DNA from: Micrasema longulum
Taxonomy: Eukaryota > Arthropoda > Insecta > Trichoptera > Brachycentridae
Length of the DNA: 64,000 nucleotides
Assembly: GCA_022494885.1 (NCBI GenBank)
Contig: JAGVSM010001277.1
Location: 62,001 to 126,000, forward strand
Direction of reading: 5' to 3'
A program made the translations under genes and the position numbers. Shown here in pieces: positions 41,586 through 52,157 of this stretch. A model generated the notes under the pieces. It had not been told where the DNA came from. It did not search any database and worked only from the letters and a program-made list of their open reading frames with translations. Numbering within the stretch: the first letter of the stretch is position 1; every line of letters starts with the position of its first letter.

Positions 41586-42577
41586 AATAACATATTACAA
41601 GAGAGATGAATAACATTTTAGAGAAAGTAATATAGAGGTCTAGGCATCTACAGGGCTTATGACCTGTCATTTATTTATTTATTTATGTATTTCACAGATT
41701 TAAAATGTACAGAGTTTATTTGTATATTTCAGGTCCCGACTAGCTAGGAAATTCCTGTGTTTAGGAAGGACCTTATCTTTTTCATGTGTATCTTTTTTTT
41801 AATATCATTAAATGATGCTTAATAAATTCAAAGAATAATAATAACATTAGAAAAAAACAATTTAAATATAAATTAGAAAACATGCAAGTAATAATAAAAA
41901 TTGAATCATAAAAATAAATTAGAAAATATTCCATTAATAGTAAATAAATGAGACATAATTATTATAAATTAGAAAACATACCGATAATAATAAAAATTGA
42001 ACCACAAATACACATTATAAAATATAACATTAGTAATAAAGAAATTAAACAAAAATATAAATTGGAAAACATACCGATAATAATAATAATTGAAGCATAA
42101 ATACAAATTTGAAAATATATCGTTAGTAATTAAAAATTGAAGAACAAAAATAAATTACAGAATATACCATTTATATTTTTTTTAAATTAAGAAACGTGTA
42201 AAATACTAGTATTAAAAAGAAAAATAAAACATATGTAAATGAATAAACATAATAAGTAAAAATGAAATATACATAAAAACAATAAGAGATTTTTTTCAAT
42301 TAAAAGCAACACAATTTTTTTCAACACATTAGCTGGTTTAAGTGGCCACTTTACACACTGTGTAACATTCACCATTCTGCCCATATTTGAACATCTGTAT
42401 TCCTTCAATTCTTTCATCTGTTGATGTTTGTGAAGTTGAAGAGCTGAAGCCTTTATTTATGCGGGTGAGATTCATCTAATTGAATTATTTCACCTACACA
42501 CTAGGCAACGCCTGGAATTTTTTTTTTTTCAATTTCTATACTTCTTTATAGACCAGGTGGATTTATCAACAATATTT
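41586..42577 (+). repeat. Unit-390, first tandem copy split by a LINE tail
   Basis: The left part (41586-41667) ends ACAGGGCTTATGACCTGTCA. The right part (42327-42577) starts TAGCTGGTTTAAGTGGCCAC and runs through CACACTGTGTAACATTCACC, GCGGGTGAGATTCATCTAAT, CACACTAGGCAACGCCTGGA to CAGGTGGATTTATCAACAAT. Removing 41668-42326 leaves one continuous unit of about 390 bp. Confidence 0.8.
41668..42326 (-). mobile_element. LINE 3' end inserted in Unit-390
   Basis: Begins with (TTTA)n at 41669-41688, then TCAGGTCCCGACTAGCTAGG (shared with 4910) and A-rich sub-repeats at 41870-42180 with AACATACCGATAATAATAAA. On the minus strand this is a LINE 3' region with microsatellite tail. A short CATT-type duplication flanks it (GTCATTT left, ACATTAG right). 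Confidence 0.7.
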
Positions 42578-42885
42578 TGAGTTTGTCCAAATTTTTGTAG
42601 ACAAGGACTGGATTCAACTCCCTGTTGAGCTGTTAACATTAACATATTACAACAGAGATGAAAAACATTTTAGAGAAGGTAATATAGAAGTCTAGGCATC
42701 TGTAGGGCTTATGACCTGTCATTGGCTGGTTTAAATGGCCACTTTACAAACTGTGTAACATTCACCATTCTGCCCATATTTGAACATGTATAATAATATG
42801 TTAATGTTAACAGCTCCCCAGGGAGTTGAATCCAGTCCTTATCTACAAAAATTTGGACAAACTCAAAATATTGTTGAAAATGTGC
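42578..42885. repeat. Unit-390 second tandem copy ending in an inverted piece
   Basis: A + copy from GTTTGTCCAAATTTTTGTAG (42570s) to CCATATTTGAACATG at 42787. The sequence then reverses: TTAACAGCTCCCCAGGGAG, GAATCCAGTCCTTATCTAC, GGACAAACTCAAAATATTGT is the inverse of the same unit's start (42567-42650). Confidence 0.8.
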
Positions 42886-42889
42886 TATC

Positions 42890-43230
42890 TTTAAAAAAAA
42901 TCTCCTTCTCTTTCACCCTCTCTCTTGGATTAGAGGGTTGTGTACATAAAAAAAAAGGAGTTAAAAAATTTAATAAATAGATTAATTTATTTTTACATGA
43001 GTACATTTTGTATGTAATATTTTGTCTTCATTGTATTAAAATAAAAAATAATACGATGTTATTAAAATGCAAACCACAATTTATATTTTATAGTAGAATT
43101 TTTTAAGTGTATTAAAAATGGGAATATTGTTTTTTACTAAATGGAAATACGAGTATATATTTTCTCTAATATAGCCATGTACCATGCATTTTATTGGCTT
43201 TGTATCAATTATTAAGAGTAATGATATTGA
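42890..43230. other. No feature recognised
   Basis: AT-rich. Confidence 0.25.
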
Positions 43231-43234
43231 TTTA

Positions 43235-43420
43235 AGAAAATTTTTCATTAATATTTTTTTTCAATTTTTATATACGTATCTTAAGCTTATTTTTCTATTA
43301 AATATGTTTTGTAACTTGACTTGAAAAAAACTTTTATTTTATTAGTTGGTTGGAATGAATTGTCATTTGGTAATAAGCTCGCCAATGTCCAATTAATATT
43401 CTATACAAAAAGTCAATTGA
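43235..43420 (+). repeat. Rep-I, second copy
   Basis: AAATATGTTTTGTAACTTGA, AGTTGGTTGGAATGAATTGT, TTTGGTAATAAGCTCGCCAA and CTATACAAAAAGTCAATTGA, aligned with 35232-35432. The 69-codon frame at 43321-43530 lies in the repeat and is not a gene. Confidence 0.55.
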
Positions 43421-43424
43421 ATAA

Positions 43425-44930
43425 TTTTAAAAACTATTTTGATGAACACAAAATATTTAATAAAAAATGTACTTTTTTAAAAATATTTTTTTTAAACCAA
43501 AAGGTTTTTTTAAACAGCACATTCGACTAAAATTTAATATTAAGGTTTTTGTTCAACACTCTGTACGTTAAAAATGCGTTTGTGTAAGTTTTGCGGACGC
43601 GTTACCACCAGATAATCAACTTACGCATACGTTCCTAGATTAAATGAGAAAGTACGAGTATATTTATAAACCAATGTTTTAAATTCATAGCATAATACTT
43701 GTACGTTGAAGATGTATGATTATATTTTTACAATTAAGAATCGCAGCGAAATTCAGACGAACGTAGAAGCATCCTGTGTACATTTTATTACCATGTAATT
43801 AGCAACAAGCAGAGCAACAGTTGTCTCTATCACGCGTGTATGCGAGTCTGAATGCGAGAGAGACAGATATTATTTTCATAAGGCGTATGTCGTGTGATGT
43901 CATACAATGTGCTTATTCACAGATACTACACAGTGTAAATGTATTGTTCACGCCAGCTCTTTCTAACAGACCAGTACCTACGAGTAGATACATCAATCTC
44001 AGGCGTCTTATTGAACTTTGAGTTAAACTTTTAATCAAAAACAACGTTCACGCAGGGGCAAACCGCGTAAAAAGTGATTATGCGTAGCTTACCATTGTAT
44101 TTGACTAACCATAATAGTGTTTTACTGTAACTTTGTTTACAGAAAAACAAATAAATAATTACTATTAACTTGAAATCATTTCTGCCGTTTGTATTTTCAT
44201 CAAAATATAAATAATTATATTAACAAAGCGTGCGTAGCGCCTGCGGTAAGCCAAGAAACTAGCCGATTATTCCAGTTTATTTTTTCATATAAGTTTACGA
44301 TACATGTTTTGAATGTCTAATCCCATGTGCGGGTTTCTCCTAGATTAAACTTGCAGATTACACAAATTATTTAAAGATTCTTGATTTGGAAAACAGTATT
44401 TTAAACATTTTTTCTAAAGGCCTATTTTTCTTTGAGATGGTACTTTTGACATTAGACCATAATTACTTTCATGCGGCGCTCGACGCGGCCTATTTCTAGA
44501 ACAATTCGGCCAGTTGACGTTTCAATTGAATTCCTAATATCGACTGAATTCATAGTGCTATTTTTTATTTATTTTTTGCTGATATTGGATAATATATCTA
44601 AGTAATGTATAATATATCTATATAATATAATAAATCACAAAGTTACGTCGTTTGAGTTCATTTCATGAATGAGAGTTGTTGTATCACACAGAACCACAGA
44701 AAAATATCAATTTATAGTACATATATAGTACTTACATTATATTATGTACCTTCTATATAGATACAAATATTTGGGTTTTTTTATAGCTTACCTGTAAACA
44801 AAATCACCATTCGCCACTGCGTTCACAGTACTAGTCAAACGAATAGTGGCGATCAGAATTAGTCCTTAGAACTACTAAAAAGGTTTGAACTTTAATTCAG
44901 CATCAATAATATTTAGAATAAGTGATATGT
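43425..44930. other. No gene recognised
   Basis: A 66-codon + frame (43821-44021) crosses a mildly CpG-containing patch (CACGCGTGTATGCGAG); no motif. A GCGCTCGACGCGGCC word lies near 44477. The rest is AT-rich. Confidence 0.3.
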
Positions 44931-44934
44931 TTGT

Positions 44935-45080
44935 AGACAAGTAATTGTCATTTTTTGCAATGGAGACGGAAGACCAGCCTTGTCTATAAACTGTTATAAA
45001 CATTTGGACATATTCAAAATATGGTTGATTTAACTATCGGTAGACAGATGAATCTCACCGCAGCAATAAATTGTTTAGCT
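44935..45080 (-). repeat. Unit-390, diverged minus copy
   Basis: CCTTGTCTATAAACTG, GGACATATTCAAAATATGG, AGATGAATCTCACCGCAGCA and TTGTTTAGCTCTGTCAC in the order expected for a minus copy. Confidence 0.5.
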
Positions 45081-45255
45081 CTGTCACTTTCCAAAAGAAA
45101 AATTATACTGCAAATAATCATTATAATTAAATCTTACTGTACCTATTTTAAAAGGTTTAACATGCTTATTTTTTTTGTTTACTATAATTTTATAGTATAT
45201 TGTTATTTTCTCTTGTTTGAAAGAAGAAAGGAGGGAGAAGACTGATCTGGGGCAA

Positions 45256-45347
45256 CATAAATATTTCATATCAACCATCTCGGGAATCTAACCCGAGACC
45301 TCTTGCATGGCAGGCTAACGCGCTGACTATTATACCACGAGAACGAC
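45256..45347 (-). mobile_element. SINE-A head fragment
   Basis: AAATATTTCATATCAACCAT, CGGGAATCTAACCCGAGACC, GGCAGGCTAACGCGCTGACT, ATACCACGAG. Only the tRNA-like 5' part is present. Confidence 0.75.
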
Positions 45348-45424
45348 CTGGGGGTACTACGTATGGATCCGCTGACGAAGGGATTTTTTAAGACAGTCAA
45401 CAAACAGAAAAAAAAACTTATTTT

Positions 45425-45645
45425 CTTTTTCATTATTGTTGTAATATTTTTTTTTTTACAATTGGAATTTTACAGAGTGGCTTTTCACGGGTACGCTTTA
45501 GAAAAAAATGCATTGTATTTACTTACATATAGAAAACTATAATTGCCTTTAATTTTGGTTTATTTGTAAAAACTGCCTTTTTTTGTTTCAATGGTAGTTG
45601 TTTTATTTTAATAAATAAAATAAAATAAATAATTAAAAGTGAATA
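45425..45645 (+). repeat. Rep-H, second copy
   Basis: GAAAACTATAATTGCC, TAATTTTGGTTTATTTG, GTTTCAATGGTAGTTGTTTT and an (AATAAA)n end, aligned with 12115-12325. A minus copy of Unit-390 follows directly. Confidence 0.55.
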
Positions 45646-45647
45646 GA

Positions 45648-45737
45648 TAGAAGAGTCGAGGAAATGTGTATGTTCAAACATAGGCAGAATGGTGAATATT
45701 ACACAGTGTGTAAATTGAATATTACACAGTGTGTAAA
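45648..45737 (-). repeat. Unit-390 minus fragment with 22-bp duplication
   Basis: AGAAGAGTCGAGGAAATGTG, TGTTCAAACATAGGCAGAAT. The 22-bp word starting TGAATATTACACAGTGTGTA occurs twice, at 45693-45714 and 45716-45737. Confidence 0.8.
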
Positions 45738-45739
45738 CT

Positions 45740-46395
45740 CCTTAAAATGTTAGCAAGTAAAACCAACTTGATAACTTGTAAAAATTACTACGAAAATCTT
45801 TTCCCGATGTGTAAAGTTTTGACGGTACAGAATATGATATACTATCGCCTGGTAACAGAGGACTTCATGGATTTCTACAAAACGCCAATATCACATAAGC
45901 ATGAAACGCGCCAAAAAGTGAGAGGAAATTTCATAGAAAGAAGAGCTATAAATGCGTATGGAGAGAGGACCAGGGCGTATATACTCCCTCGCATAGTAAA
46001 GAGACTCCCGGACGAAATAAAGTAGAGTGATATAAATTAAAACAAAGTAAAATTGGTTTTAAAAATCTTTTTCTTAAATTCTAAGTTAAGTGTGTAAAAA
46101 AAAATGGGAAAACCAAACAATTTAAATCAGTGTTAAAAAAGTGTTTGTTTATTATTTTTTATATATTTCGTTATCAAAAAAGACTTGATTTACTTGAATT
46201 TATTTTTTTAAAACTTTTATTTTATTGATATATTTAAGATTTTTTTTATATTTTGTGTAAAAATTATTATATTGTGTTATCAAAATTTTTAAAGAGAGAA
46301 ATCCCTGCAAAAAACTGCTTTTGCAGTTTGACGGGAATTTAAAAAAATGTTTAGAAGAATGCTTATCTGAAAAAATTTCAATAAAAAAAAATAAA
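45740..46395 (+). pseudogene. LINE ORF2 C-terminus and 3' UTR
   Basis: A 98-codon stretch (45729-46025; the first codons belong to the flank): NLITCKNYYENLFPMCK, VLTVQNMIYYRLVTEDF, HKHETRQKVRGNFIERR, AYGERTRAYILPRIVKRLPD. The H-x-x-x-TR block, the Y-G-x-R block and the final x-LP motif match the end of a LINE ORF2. After a stop at 46023 a related basic stretch follows in another frame. The 3' end is (A)n/AATAAAAAAAAATAAAAA at 46380-46400, joined directly to CCAATGACAGG of Unit-390. Confidence 0.7.
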
Positions 46396-46402
46396 AAAAA
46401 CC

Positions 46403-46553
46403 CTCCAATGACAGGTCATAAGCCCAGTAAACGCTTAGACTTCCATATTCCTTTCGCTAAAATGTTCTCCATCTCTGCTGATACATGTAAATCTTAACAG
46501 ATCCAGGATCCAGTCCTTGGTACAAAAATCTGGACAAAATCAAAATATTGTTG
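46403..46553 (-). repeat. Unit-390 minus copy, continuation
   Basis: CAATGACAGGTCATAAGCCC, AGACTTCCATATTCC, TCTCCATCTCTGCTGATAC and GGACAAAATCAAAATATTGT. Together with 45648-45737 it forms one unit with the LINE between. Confidence 0.75.
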
Positions 46554-46559
46554 GCGCGT

Positions 46560-47055
46560 AGTATCTTTGAAATTTGGTAATGTGATGGCAAGGGGGTATA
46601 TCTGTTCCTTTTTTCAAAAGTCATCTTACCGCATGTAAGAAAATAAGCAATTTCCTGTAGCACCGAACTTCCTCTTTAGAGGGACTTTATGATTTTTTCA
46701 ACAATATATTTTTACGATTTGATTGTTATCTTTTGGCTTTCCAATAAAATAAAAACTACTATTGATATTCGTTTTTCATCGAACTTCAAATCTTTCCGTA
46801 GTCTGAGCGGCGCGGCGGTTAGCTTTACTCATCAAATCCCCTCCTATAGTTTGTTAATTAGAATCCGTTCTCTGATTGATTGATTCGGATTGATGAACTA
46901 TAATTACAATAATTTAAGCTCTCCTTTCATTCCCAAGCGTCTATTTAGAAAAATCCGTAGATTGATAGCTTAATTCTCTTAATGAATGGCCTCAAATATT
47001 TCTTTGGTTAAAAAATTAAGTTCTTGTTTGTGATACCGGTAAAACGCTTTGGACG
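46560..47055. other. No feature recognised
   Basis: A small GTCTGAGCGGCGCGGCGG patch lies near 46800. Otherwise AT-rich with no motif. Confidence 0.3.
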
Positions 47056-47059
47056 GATG

Positions 47060-47440
47060 TAAAAAAATTAACGTCTCTCTTTTGGTCAAGCCGCCTACAA
47101 GCATAAAATGAGTAACATCACCCCACGGAAAATGAAATACAAAAATGTTTTCGTACACGCGGTAATAATTAGAGCATTAAATTATACGATAAAGTTTCTT
47201 AAAAATGTACAAAAAAAATATTTACAAAATATTTAAATAAAAACAAACTACTTTGAACAACGTCACAAGTTCATATGAATCAACCAATGATAAGAGAATT
47301 ATGGAGAATTTCCAGTTTACTCACCATCAACGGACCAATCGGCAGAACTGATTGAGAAGAACCGGAAGAGAACTTAAGGCGTCAAACTTGGAGTAATTTC
47401 AAAAACACAAAACTTTAAGAAATCATAGCGCTGATTAATT
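47060..47440 (-). repeat. Rep-J, reverse copy
   Basis: TTAGAGCATTAAATTATACG, TTCATATGAATCAACCAATG, CCAATCGGCAGAACTGATTG, AAACACAAAACTTTAAGAAA and ATCATAGCGCTGATT match 40660-40965 inverted. Confidence 0.65.
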
Positions 47441-47574
47441 TTTTTTTTATTGGTTTAATAATCTTTTAACGAATATTTTTTTAAAAAAACACCGAACTTT
47501 ATCATTGTGAGTATGTCCAAATCATAATAACAAATTATCCACATCTTTATATTATATGGTTAGGTTAAAAAATA

Positions 47575-47770
47575 AATATTTTATACTGTACACTAAAATT
47601 CTGTATGAAATAGAACCAGAATCTTGCAGTAATGAATTGACTCGATTGACTTGATTTTGACTCGATTGCTACTCTGAGGTTGACATTCTCAAAAAGGAAA
47701 TCATGGGGAAAAAGGTCGCCTAAAAAAAGTGGTTGGCATGTTCGCCAACCACGTTAAAGGTTCTGTTTTT
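47575..47770 (+). repeat. Rep-1, diverged copy
   Basis: ATTCTGTATGAAATAGAACC, GACTCGATTGCTACTCTGAG, with an internal duplication of TTGACTCGATTGAC at 47637-47670 and an end at GTGGTTGGCATGTTCGCC. Confidence 0.55.
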
Positions 47771-48014
47771 AATTTCTGGAGGGGTCAATTAAAAATTTTT
47801 GTTTATTAGATGGATTTAAAAAAACATTAATTATATAGATTTTTTTTTATTGCCGTTTTTTTTTCTTTAAAAAAAAATATAAATGCAAAATACACATCAC
47901 ACGGACAAAAACAATGTCTTTGAGACATGGCCTGTGTGTGGGTAAACATTAAAAAAAAAATTAAGTCTACTGAAAAAATACAACAGTTGTCGAAAAAATT
48001 TCAAAGTGTTCATA

Positions 48015-48618
48015 TATAGAATTAAGAATAGTCCAGACTGTGTCCAATAATTCCCCCACTATGCCTCACTTTCACCGCGCGCATTCGTGTAGCCGCCGCG
48101 TAATGTTGCACGATGGGAAAAAATATAATTATAACACAAATGTAACGTTAAAAATAAGCAATCAGTTAATTTCTTTAAAATTTTACTGTGCATCCGGAAA
48201 TATTGATTGACACAACGGAGTATTTAGCAATTTTCATTAGTTTTTTCTTTAGATGAGCCAAGTAGGATAAAAAAATTTACTACCCTGGCAACACTAACGA
48301 AATTTCCGTTTTGTTTTTTCGACAATCTGACAGATGGAAAAATAATTCAATTTTTAAGTAATGCATTTGTTACATACACATTCATTTGCTAATTACACAT
48401 GAAATGTGATTGCATCCTGTTTCTTCAAGATCCTAGCAGTATTTCTCCCCTTTAAAGGACACAACACGGCATAGTTGAATTCAAATCAGGAGTTGCGTAC
48501 TGAGCGACGTCTACGACGAAACTAATGGGTCAAAACGTAAACCTACTCATTTATGAGTAGTTTAGTCGCCTTCTGTTTGATGTGCGTATGCGGTTTCTGG
48601 ACTATCCTTAATTCTATG
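48015..48618. mobile_element. MITE-H, complete hAT-like element, 604 bp
   Basis: Terminal inverted repeats TATAGAATTAAGAATAGTCC (left) and GGACTATCCTTAATTCTATG (right), flanked by 8-bp target duplications TGTTCATA (48007-48014) and TGTTCACA (48619-48626), one mismatch. An 8-bp duplication is characteristic of hAT and some other superfamilies. Inside are shared blocks with the copy at 56408: CTTTCACCGCGCGCATTCGT, TACCCTGGCAACACTAAC, GACGTC-type words. No transposase; non-autonomous. Confidence 0.9.
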
Positions 48619-48629
48619 TGTTCACATTA

Positions 48630-49265
48630 AACATATTTGAAAAAAACTATTAAAAAAGACGCGATTGAAATCAGATTTTTTTATAAACAATCTTATGAAA
48701 ACCTAAACAAATTCAAATGGTTGGTGTCATAGTTCAATTAGCAACCAGGTAGCAGGTGGTCCTCAATTACTGGAGCATGCTGTTAAACTATGGAGAGATA
48801 GAATCTGCTCTGAAATTATTTGTTTTCTGAAACGTTTGTCGGCATATTCCTCAACCATGACGCTTCTTAACCCCATTAAGTGCTCGGTTCATCTGAATGT
48901 TTTAATTATCTTCATTTTGCAATCAAATTTCCGATGGTCCTTTTAATTAGTCAAATAATTCCGAATAAACGCAACAAGGAAGTTCAGTGTTACGGGAAAT
49001 TGGATTCAAAACATGTTTTCTTTCGCGCGACGATGAGGAAAAATTAGAGCATTCAATTGTACAGCGAAGTTTAGTTGAACTTTTTTTCTTTATTTAATGT
49101 TATAAAAAGTTATTTTTTTCTAAAAACGACATACACAATAAGACGAAAGCACACATGACGAAAGTTAAGCGAATACCACACCAGTAAAGATTCCTCTAGT
49201 GCTTGGTGTAGAATTAAAATATTGATGGCTAAAGAACAATATATACAAAATAAATCAATGTATTT
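48630..49265. other. No gene; Rep-J fragment
   Basis: 49005-49110 resembles the end of Rep-J (ATTAGAGCATTCAATTGTAC). The rest shows no motif. Confidence 0.35.
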
Positions 49266-49269
49266 AAAA

Positions 49270-49405
49270 ATATTTTATACGCAAACGGTTTTGGGTTTGT
49301 TTCCCGGTGAGAACGCAAAAATTCAAATGGATTTTTCTCAATCCTGGGTGTTCTGTGCTGTAATTCATCACTGTAATTGGGCCTCCTGGCCTGTTGTGGT
49401 GTAAA
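49270..49405. repeat. Possible SINE-like sequence
   Basis: GGTTTTGGGTTTGTTTCCCG has a weak B-box look, followed by CTCAATCCTGGGTGTTCTGT and TGTAATTGGGCCTCCTGGCC. No second copy was found in the window, so the assignment is tentative. Confidence 0.25.
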
Positions 49406-49499
49406 AAAATATGTATACAATATAAACATGATAGTGAGAATTTTTGTTTTTTTATTCAAATTTCTAACAACAACAATATGAAATGAGAATACTGATAAT

Positions 49500-49590
49500 T
49501 TTTTTTTATGTTTGTGTTATTATTGTTTTGTGTGTTGAAGTGTTGTGTGTGGAGTGTAGTCTGTGGAATGTGGTGTGTATGTTATGTGTT
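49500..49590 (+). repeat. GT-rich simple sequence
   Basis: TTTTGTGTGTTGAAGTGTTG and GTGTGTGGAGTGTAGTCTGT style degenerate run. Confidence 0.65.
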
Positions 49591-49724
49591 TTAAGAGAGT
49601 AGATTTAGTTTATATGAAAAAAGATGATTATTTTTTAAATCAATAAGAATCAGCTTCCGTTTGTAACGGAGAGCTGAATCGTTGAACAAGTTCAAATCGT
49701 ACAACTCATAAGAAACCCTATTAT

Positions 49725-49800
49725 TTTATTGGGTGGTTGGAGAAAATCACCATTTGTAAATAAGCCCGTCGACGTGCATACTAAAAGTCAAATTATTATT
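49725..49800 (+). repeat. Rep-I fragment
   Basis: TTGGGTGGTTGGAGAAAATC, ACCATTTGTAAATAAGCCCG match the central part of Rep-I. Confidence 0.45.
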
Positions 49801-49804
49801 TTTT

Positions 49805-50475
49805 TATTTGGAGATGTCTGCCTGACTAACGGAACATTTAAAATTAGTTTAGTCACACACCTGTTAATTAATTAAAAATTGTAAATCAATTGTACAACGC
49901 ATTGTTCGCCTAACTTGGGATGCAACTATGATACTAAGGGAATAACTTGTCTATTTATTATACGTCAGTGCTGTGGGGGTCATACTTTCGTCATAAAATT
50001 AGCCATTCAATTTTTTATGTATATTCATTTACCATTACCAATTTGTACTTATCGGAAAATCTGACTTGGCCTTTAACTGAACGAGATCGAAGTTTCTTTA
50101 AAATTAAATCGACCAAACTGATTGACGGGTTGATTAATGGCCACTTCAATACACAGCGAACAGTTCCACGGCGATCCATTATTTACAAATCAAAAAAAGA
50201 CAAAATAATTTGTAACTCTTTAATTTCTTTCAATTCCATAAGTTTTTTGCAAATATGCACTGCGCGAGAGGAAAAATTCAATGAGTGACGTTCCATCCTT
50301 ATAGGGAAAGAACGATAATTTATATATGCATATTATAGCGATGCGCATATTCGATATAAGGAAATAATTGAAAAATGTAAAAATAATTTTACTTAATCAA
50401 ATGACATTAGGACATAGACAATCTAGAAGGCAATATTTAAATTAAATCAATTAAATCACACATACATCTCATCAT
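49805..50475. other. No gene recognised
   Basis: A 113-codon + frame at 49947-50288 is the longest frame in the window with no repeat match. It shows no motif, signal or codon pattern that I can defend as coding. Confidence 0.3.
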
Positions 50476-50479
50476 CAGC

Positions 50480-50955
50480 GGCGCTACAGCCTGTTGGGGG
50501 CCCGAGCCTCCTCCAGAATTTGTCTCCATTCGTCCCTGCACTCTGCGGCTCTTCTCCAGTTCGTCAGGCCAATTGCTCTAATGTCACTTTCCACATTATC
50601 TAGCCATCTTAATTTTAGTCTGCCTCTGCTTCGTCTGCCTTCCGGAGTGGTACACATAATCTTTTTTGGGGTACGGTTATCATTCATTCTGTGCACATGG
50701 CCCAACCATTGTAATCTTCTTATTTTGATGAATTGTGCAATGTTAGGTTTGCCATACATTGCTCTTATTCGTGATTAAGCCGTCTTCTCCGCACTCCGTT
50801 ATGGTTGACAGCACCAAATATCTTCCTTAATATTTTTCTTTCAAATACTAATATTATATTTTCATATTTTTTGGTCATAACTCATAACCCAGCATTCGGC
50901 ACCATATTAATGACCGGTCTGAGGAGAGTTTTGTATATAATGGTCTTAGTTTTTC
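50480..50955 (-). pseudogene. LINE ORF C-terminus, well preserved
   Basis: 91 open codons end at 50484: IKIRRLQWLGHVHRMNDNRT, then EGRRSRGRLKLRWLDNVESD and WRRAAECRDEWRQILEEARA. This is the R-L-x-W-x-GHVxRM...GRRxRGRPxLRW...A.xR.EWR.iLEEA tail found in many arthropod LINE ORFs. Upstream (50940-50790) the same strand reads LLRPVINMVPNAGL, VFERKILRKIFGAVN and GVRRRR before a frameshift. Truncated upstream of about 50955. Confidence 0.85.
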
Positions 50956-50959
50956 ACAT

Positions 50960-51690
50960 ATACCTCTACTGTTTTATAAATGATAGACTCACTTCCTTTC
51001 TCAGCGAACTTTTCAATCCCTTCCCCAACTCTTTACTAACATGCAACTCTTAGTAAATTCTTCTAAACTCAGAACTCCTATCAAAATTCTTTAAAATGCA
51101 CATATTTTTGTCTAGAGTGTTCATCTATCTTAACAATGGCACTGATGATGATACTGCAACTATACACTCAGACCTTAGCCAGGCAAGAAATAAATAGATT
51201 TTTAAGTTTAGATGATATGAACATTATAATGTTTAAAATTATTTTTTTGTAAAACGCATCTCATTCTTTATTCATCTCTGTGATATGTAGTTCCTTCAAT
51301 AGTATGCGGGAGATATTATGTCGCAAGTTGTAGCCGATCTCATCGACCTGTAAAAAAACCGATTCAAACAAATCGATAATGTGATAATAATTGAATTATT
51401 TCACATTCCGAATCGATCGCTATTCACAACCCGGCATATACATATATGTACATCTGTTTGCCTCGACAAGTTTTATATATAGGTAAGCTTGAATCGATAT
51501 TAAAGTGACCAATTTCGGTTGATAGGTTAATACATACATTACATTATGCAACAATTTAAAATTGATTTCGTAATGAGCAACTATTTTAAAGCAAATAAAT
51601 GGAAAATATCAATCGAATAATAAAAATAAAATCACCGTTATTGTTATTTTTATTTATTGACAGCTATGACGCTTTAGCATATATTATTTT
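50960..51690. other. No feature recognised
   Basis: AT-rich, with no recognised motif. An 82-codon frame (50805-51053) is antisense to or beyond the LINE and unsupported. Confidence 0.3.
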
Positions 51691-51694
51691 TTAC

Positions 51695-52045
51695 GGATGC
51701 AAATCGTGCCACCTCACTAGGTCCTAAAACAGCAAACTACTGAGTTTTGAAAATAGGTGCATCAGAAGAATAGTGGGTGTGCGGTGATTTAACTTCGTAA
51801 CGAATGTAGTAAATGACAGACAAACGCAGCTACCTCCAGTGACAACTAACTGTCACCAAGCGGAGGCAAGAAGGCTGGGCTATATATCAACGGATGTCTC
51901 CAAAGAGCCTTAACCACGTTTGCTTACTTTACAAGGCAACCGGGTCAAGGATTTCCACGGATGACGTTTGAACTGCTGGAAACGGACCTGACTTGGGAGA
52001 GGCACATGTTGGTTGCAGACAAAAAGACCCGATGAGATCTTGTGA
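51695..52045 (+). pseudogene. LINE 3' fragment (GHxLRMP family)
   Basis: Shares GCAAATCGTGCCACCTCACT, TGAGTTTTGAAAATAGGTGC, ACTAACTGTCACCAAGCGGAGG-type and AAGAGCCTTAACCACG words with 55735-56140, same strand. Several stops and frameshifts. Confidence 0.7.
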
Positions 52046-52157
52046 ATACCATATACTCGTAGTTACTCCACCTAGGAACCTTTATTTATATTTTCAATAA
52101 AATTGTGTTGTACAAAAAAATGTAAGGCAAGTATTGAGGGAGAGTAGGTTATGAAAG

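Noticed and set aside
41586..42885. Unit-390 as a Penelope-like element
   Set aside because: The mixture of tandem and inverted copies is suggestive, but no reverse transcriptase, GIY-YIG domain or hammerhead core could be found, so the class was left open.
49947..50288. 113-codon plus-strand frame as a possible gene
   Set aside because: No motif, no plausible promoter or splice context, ordinary AT-rich composition.
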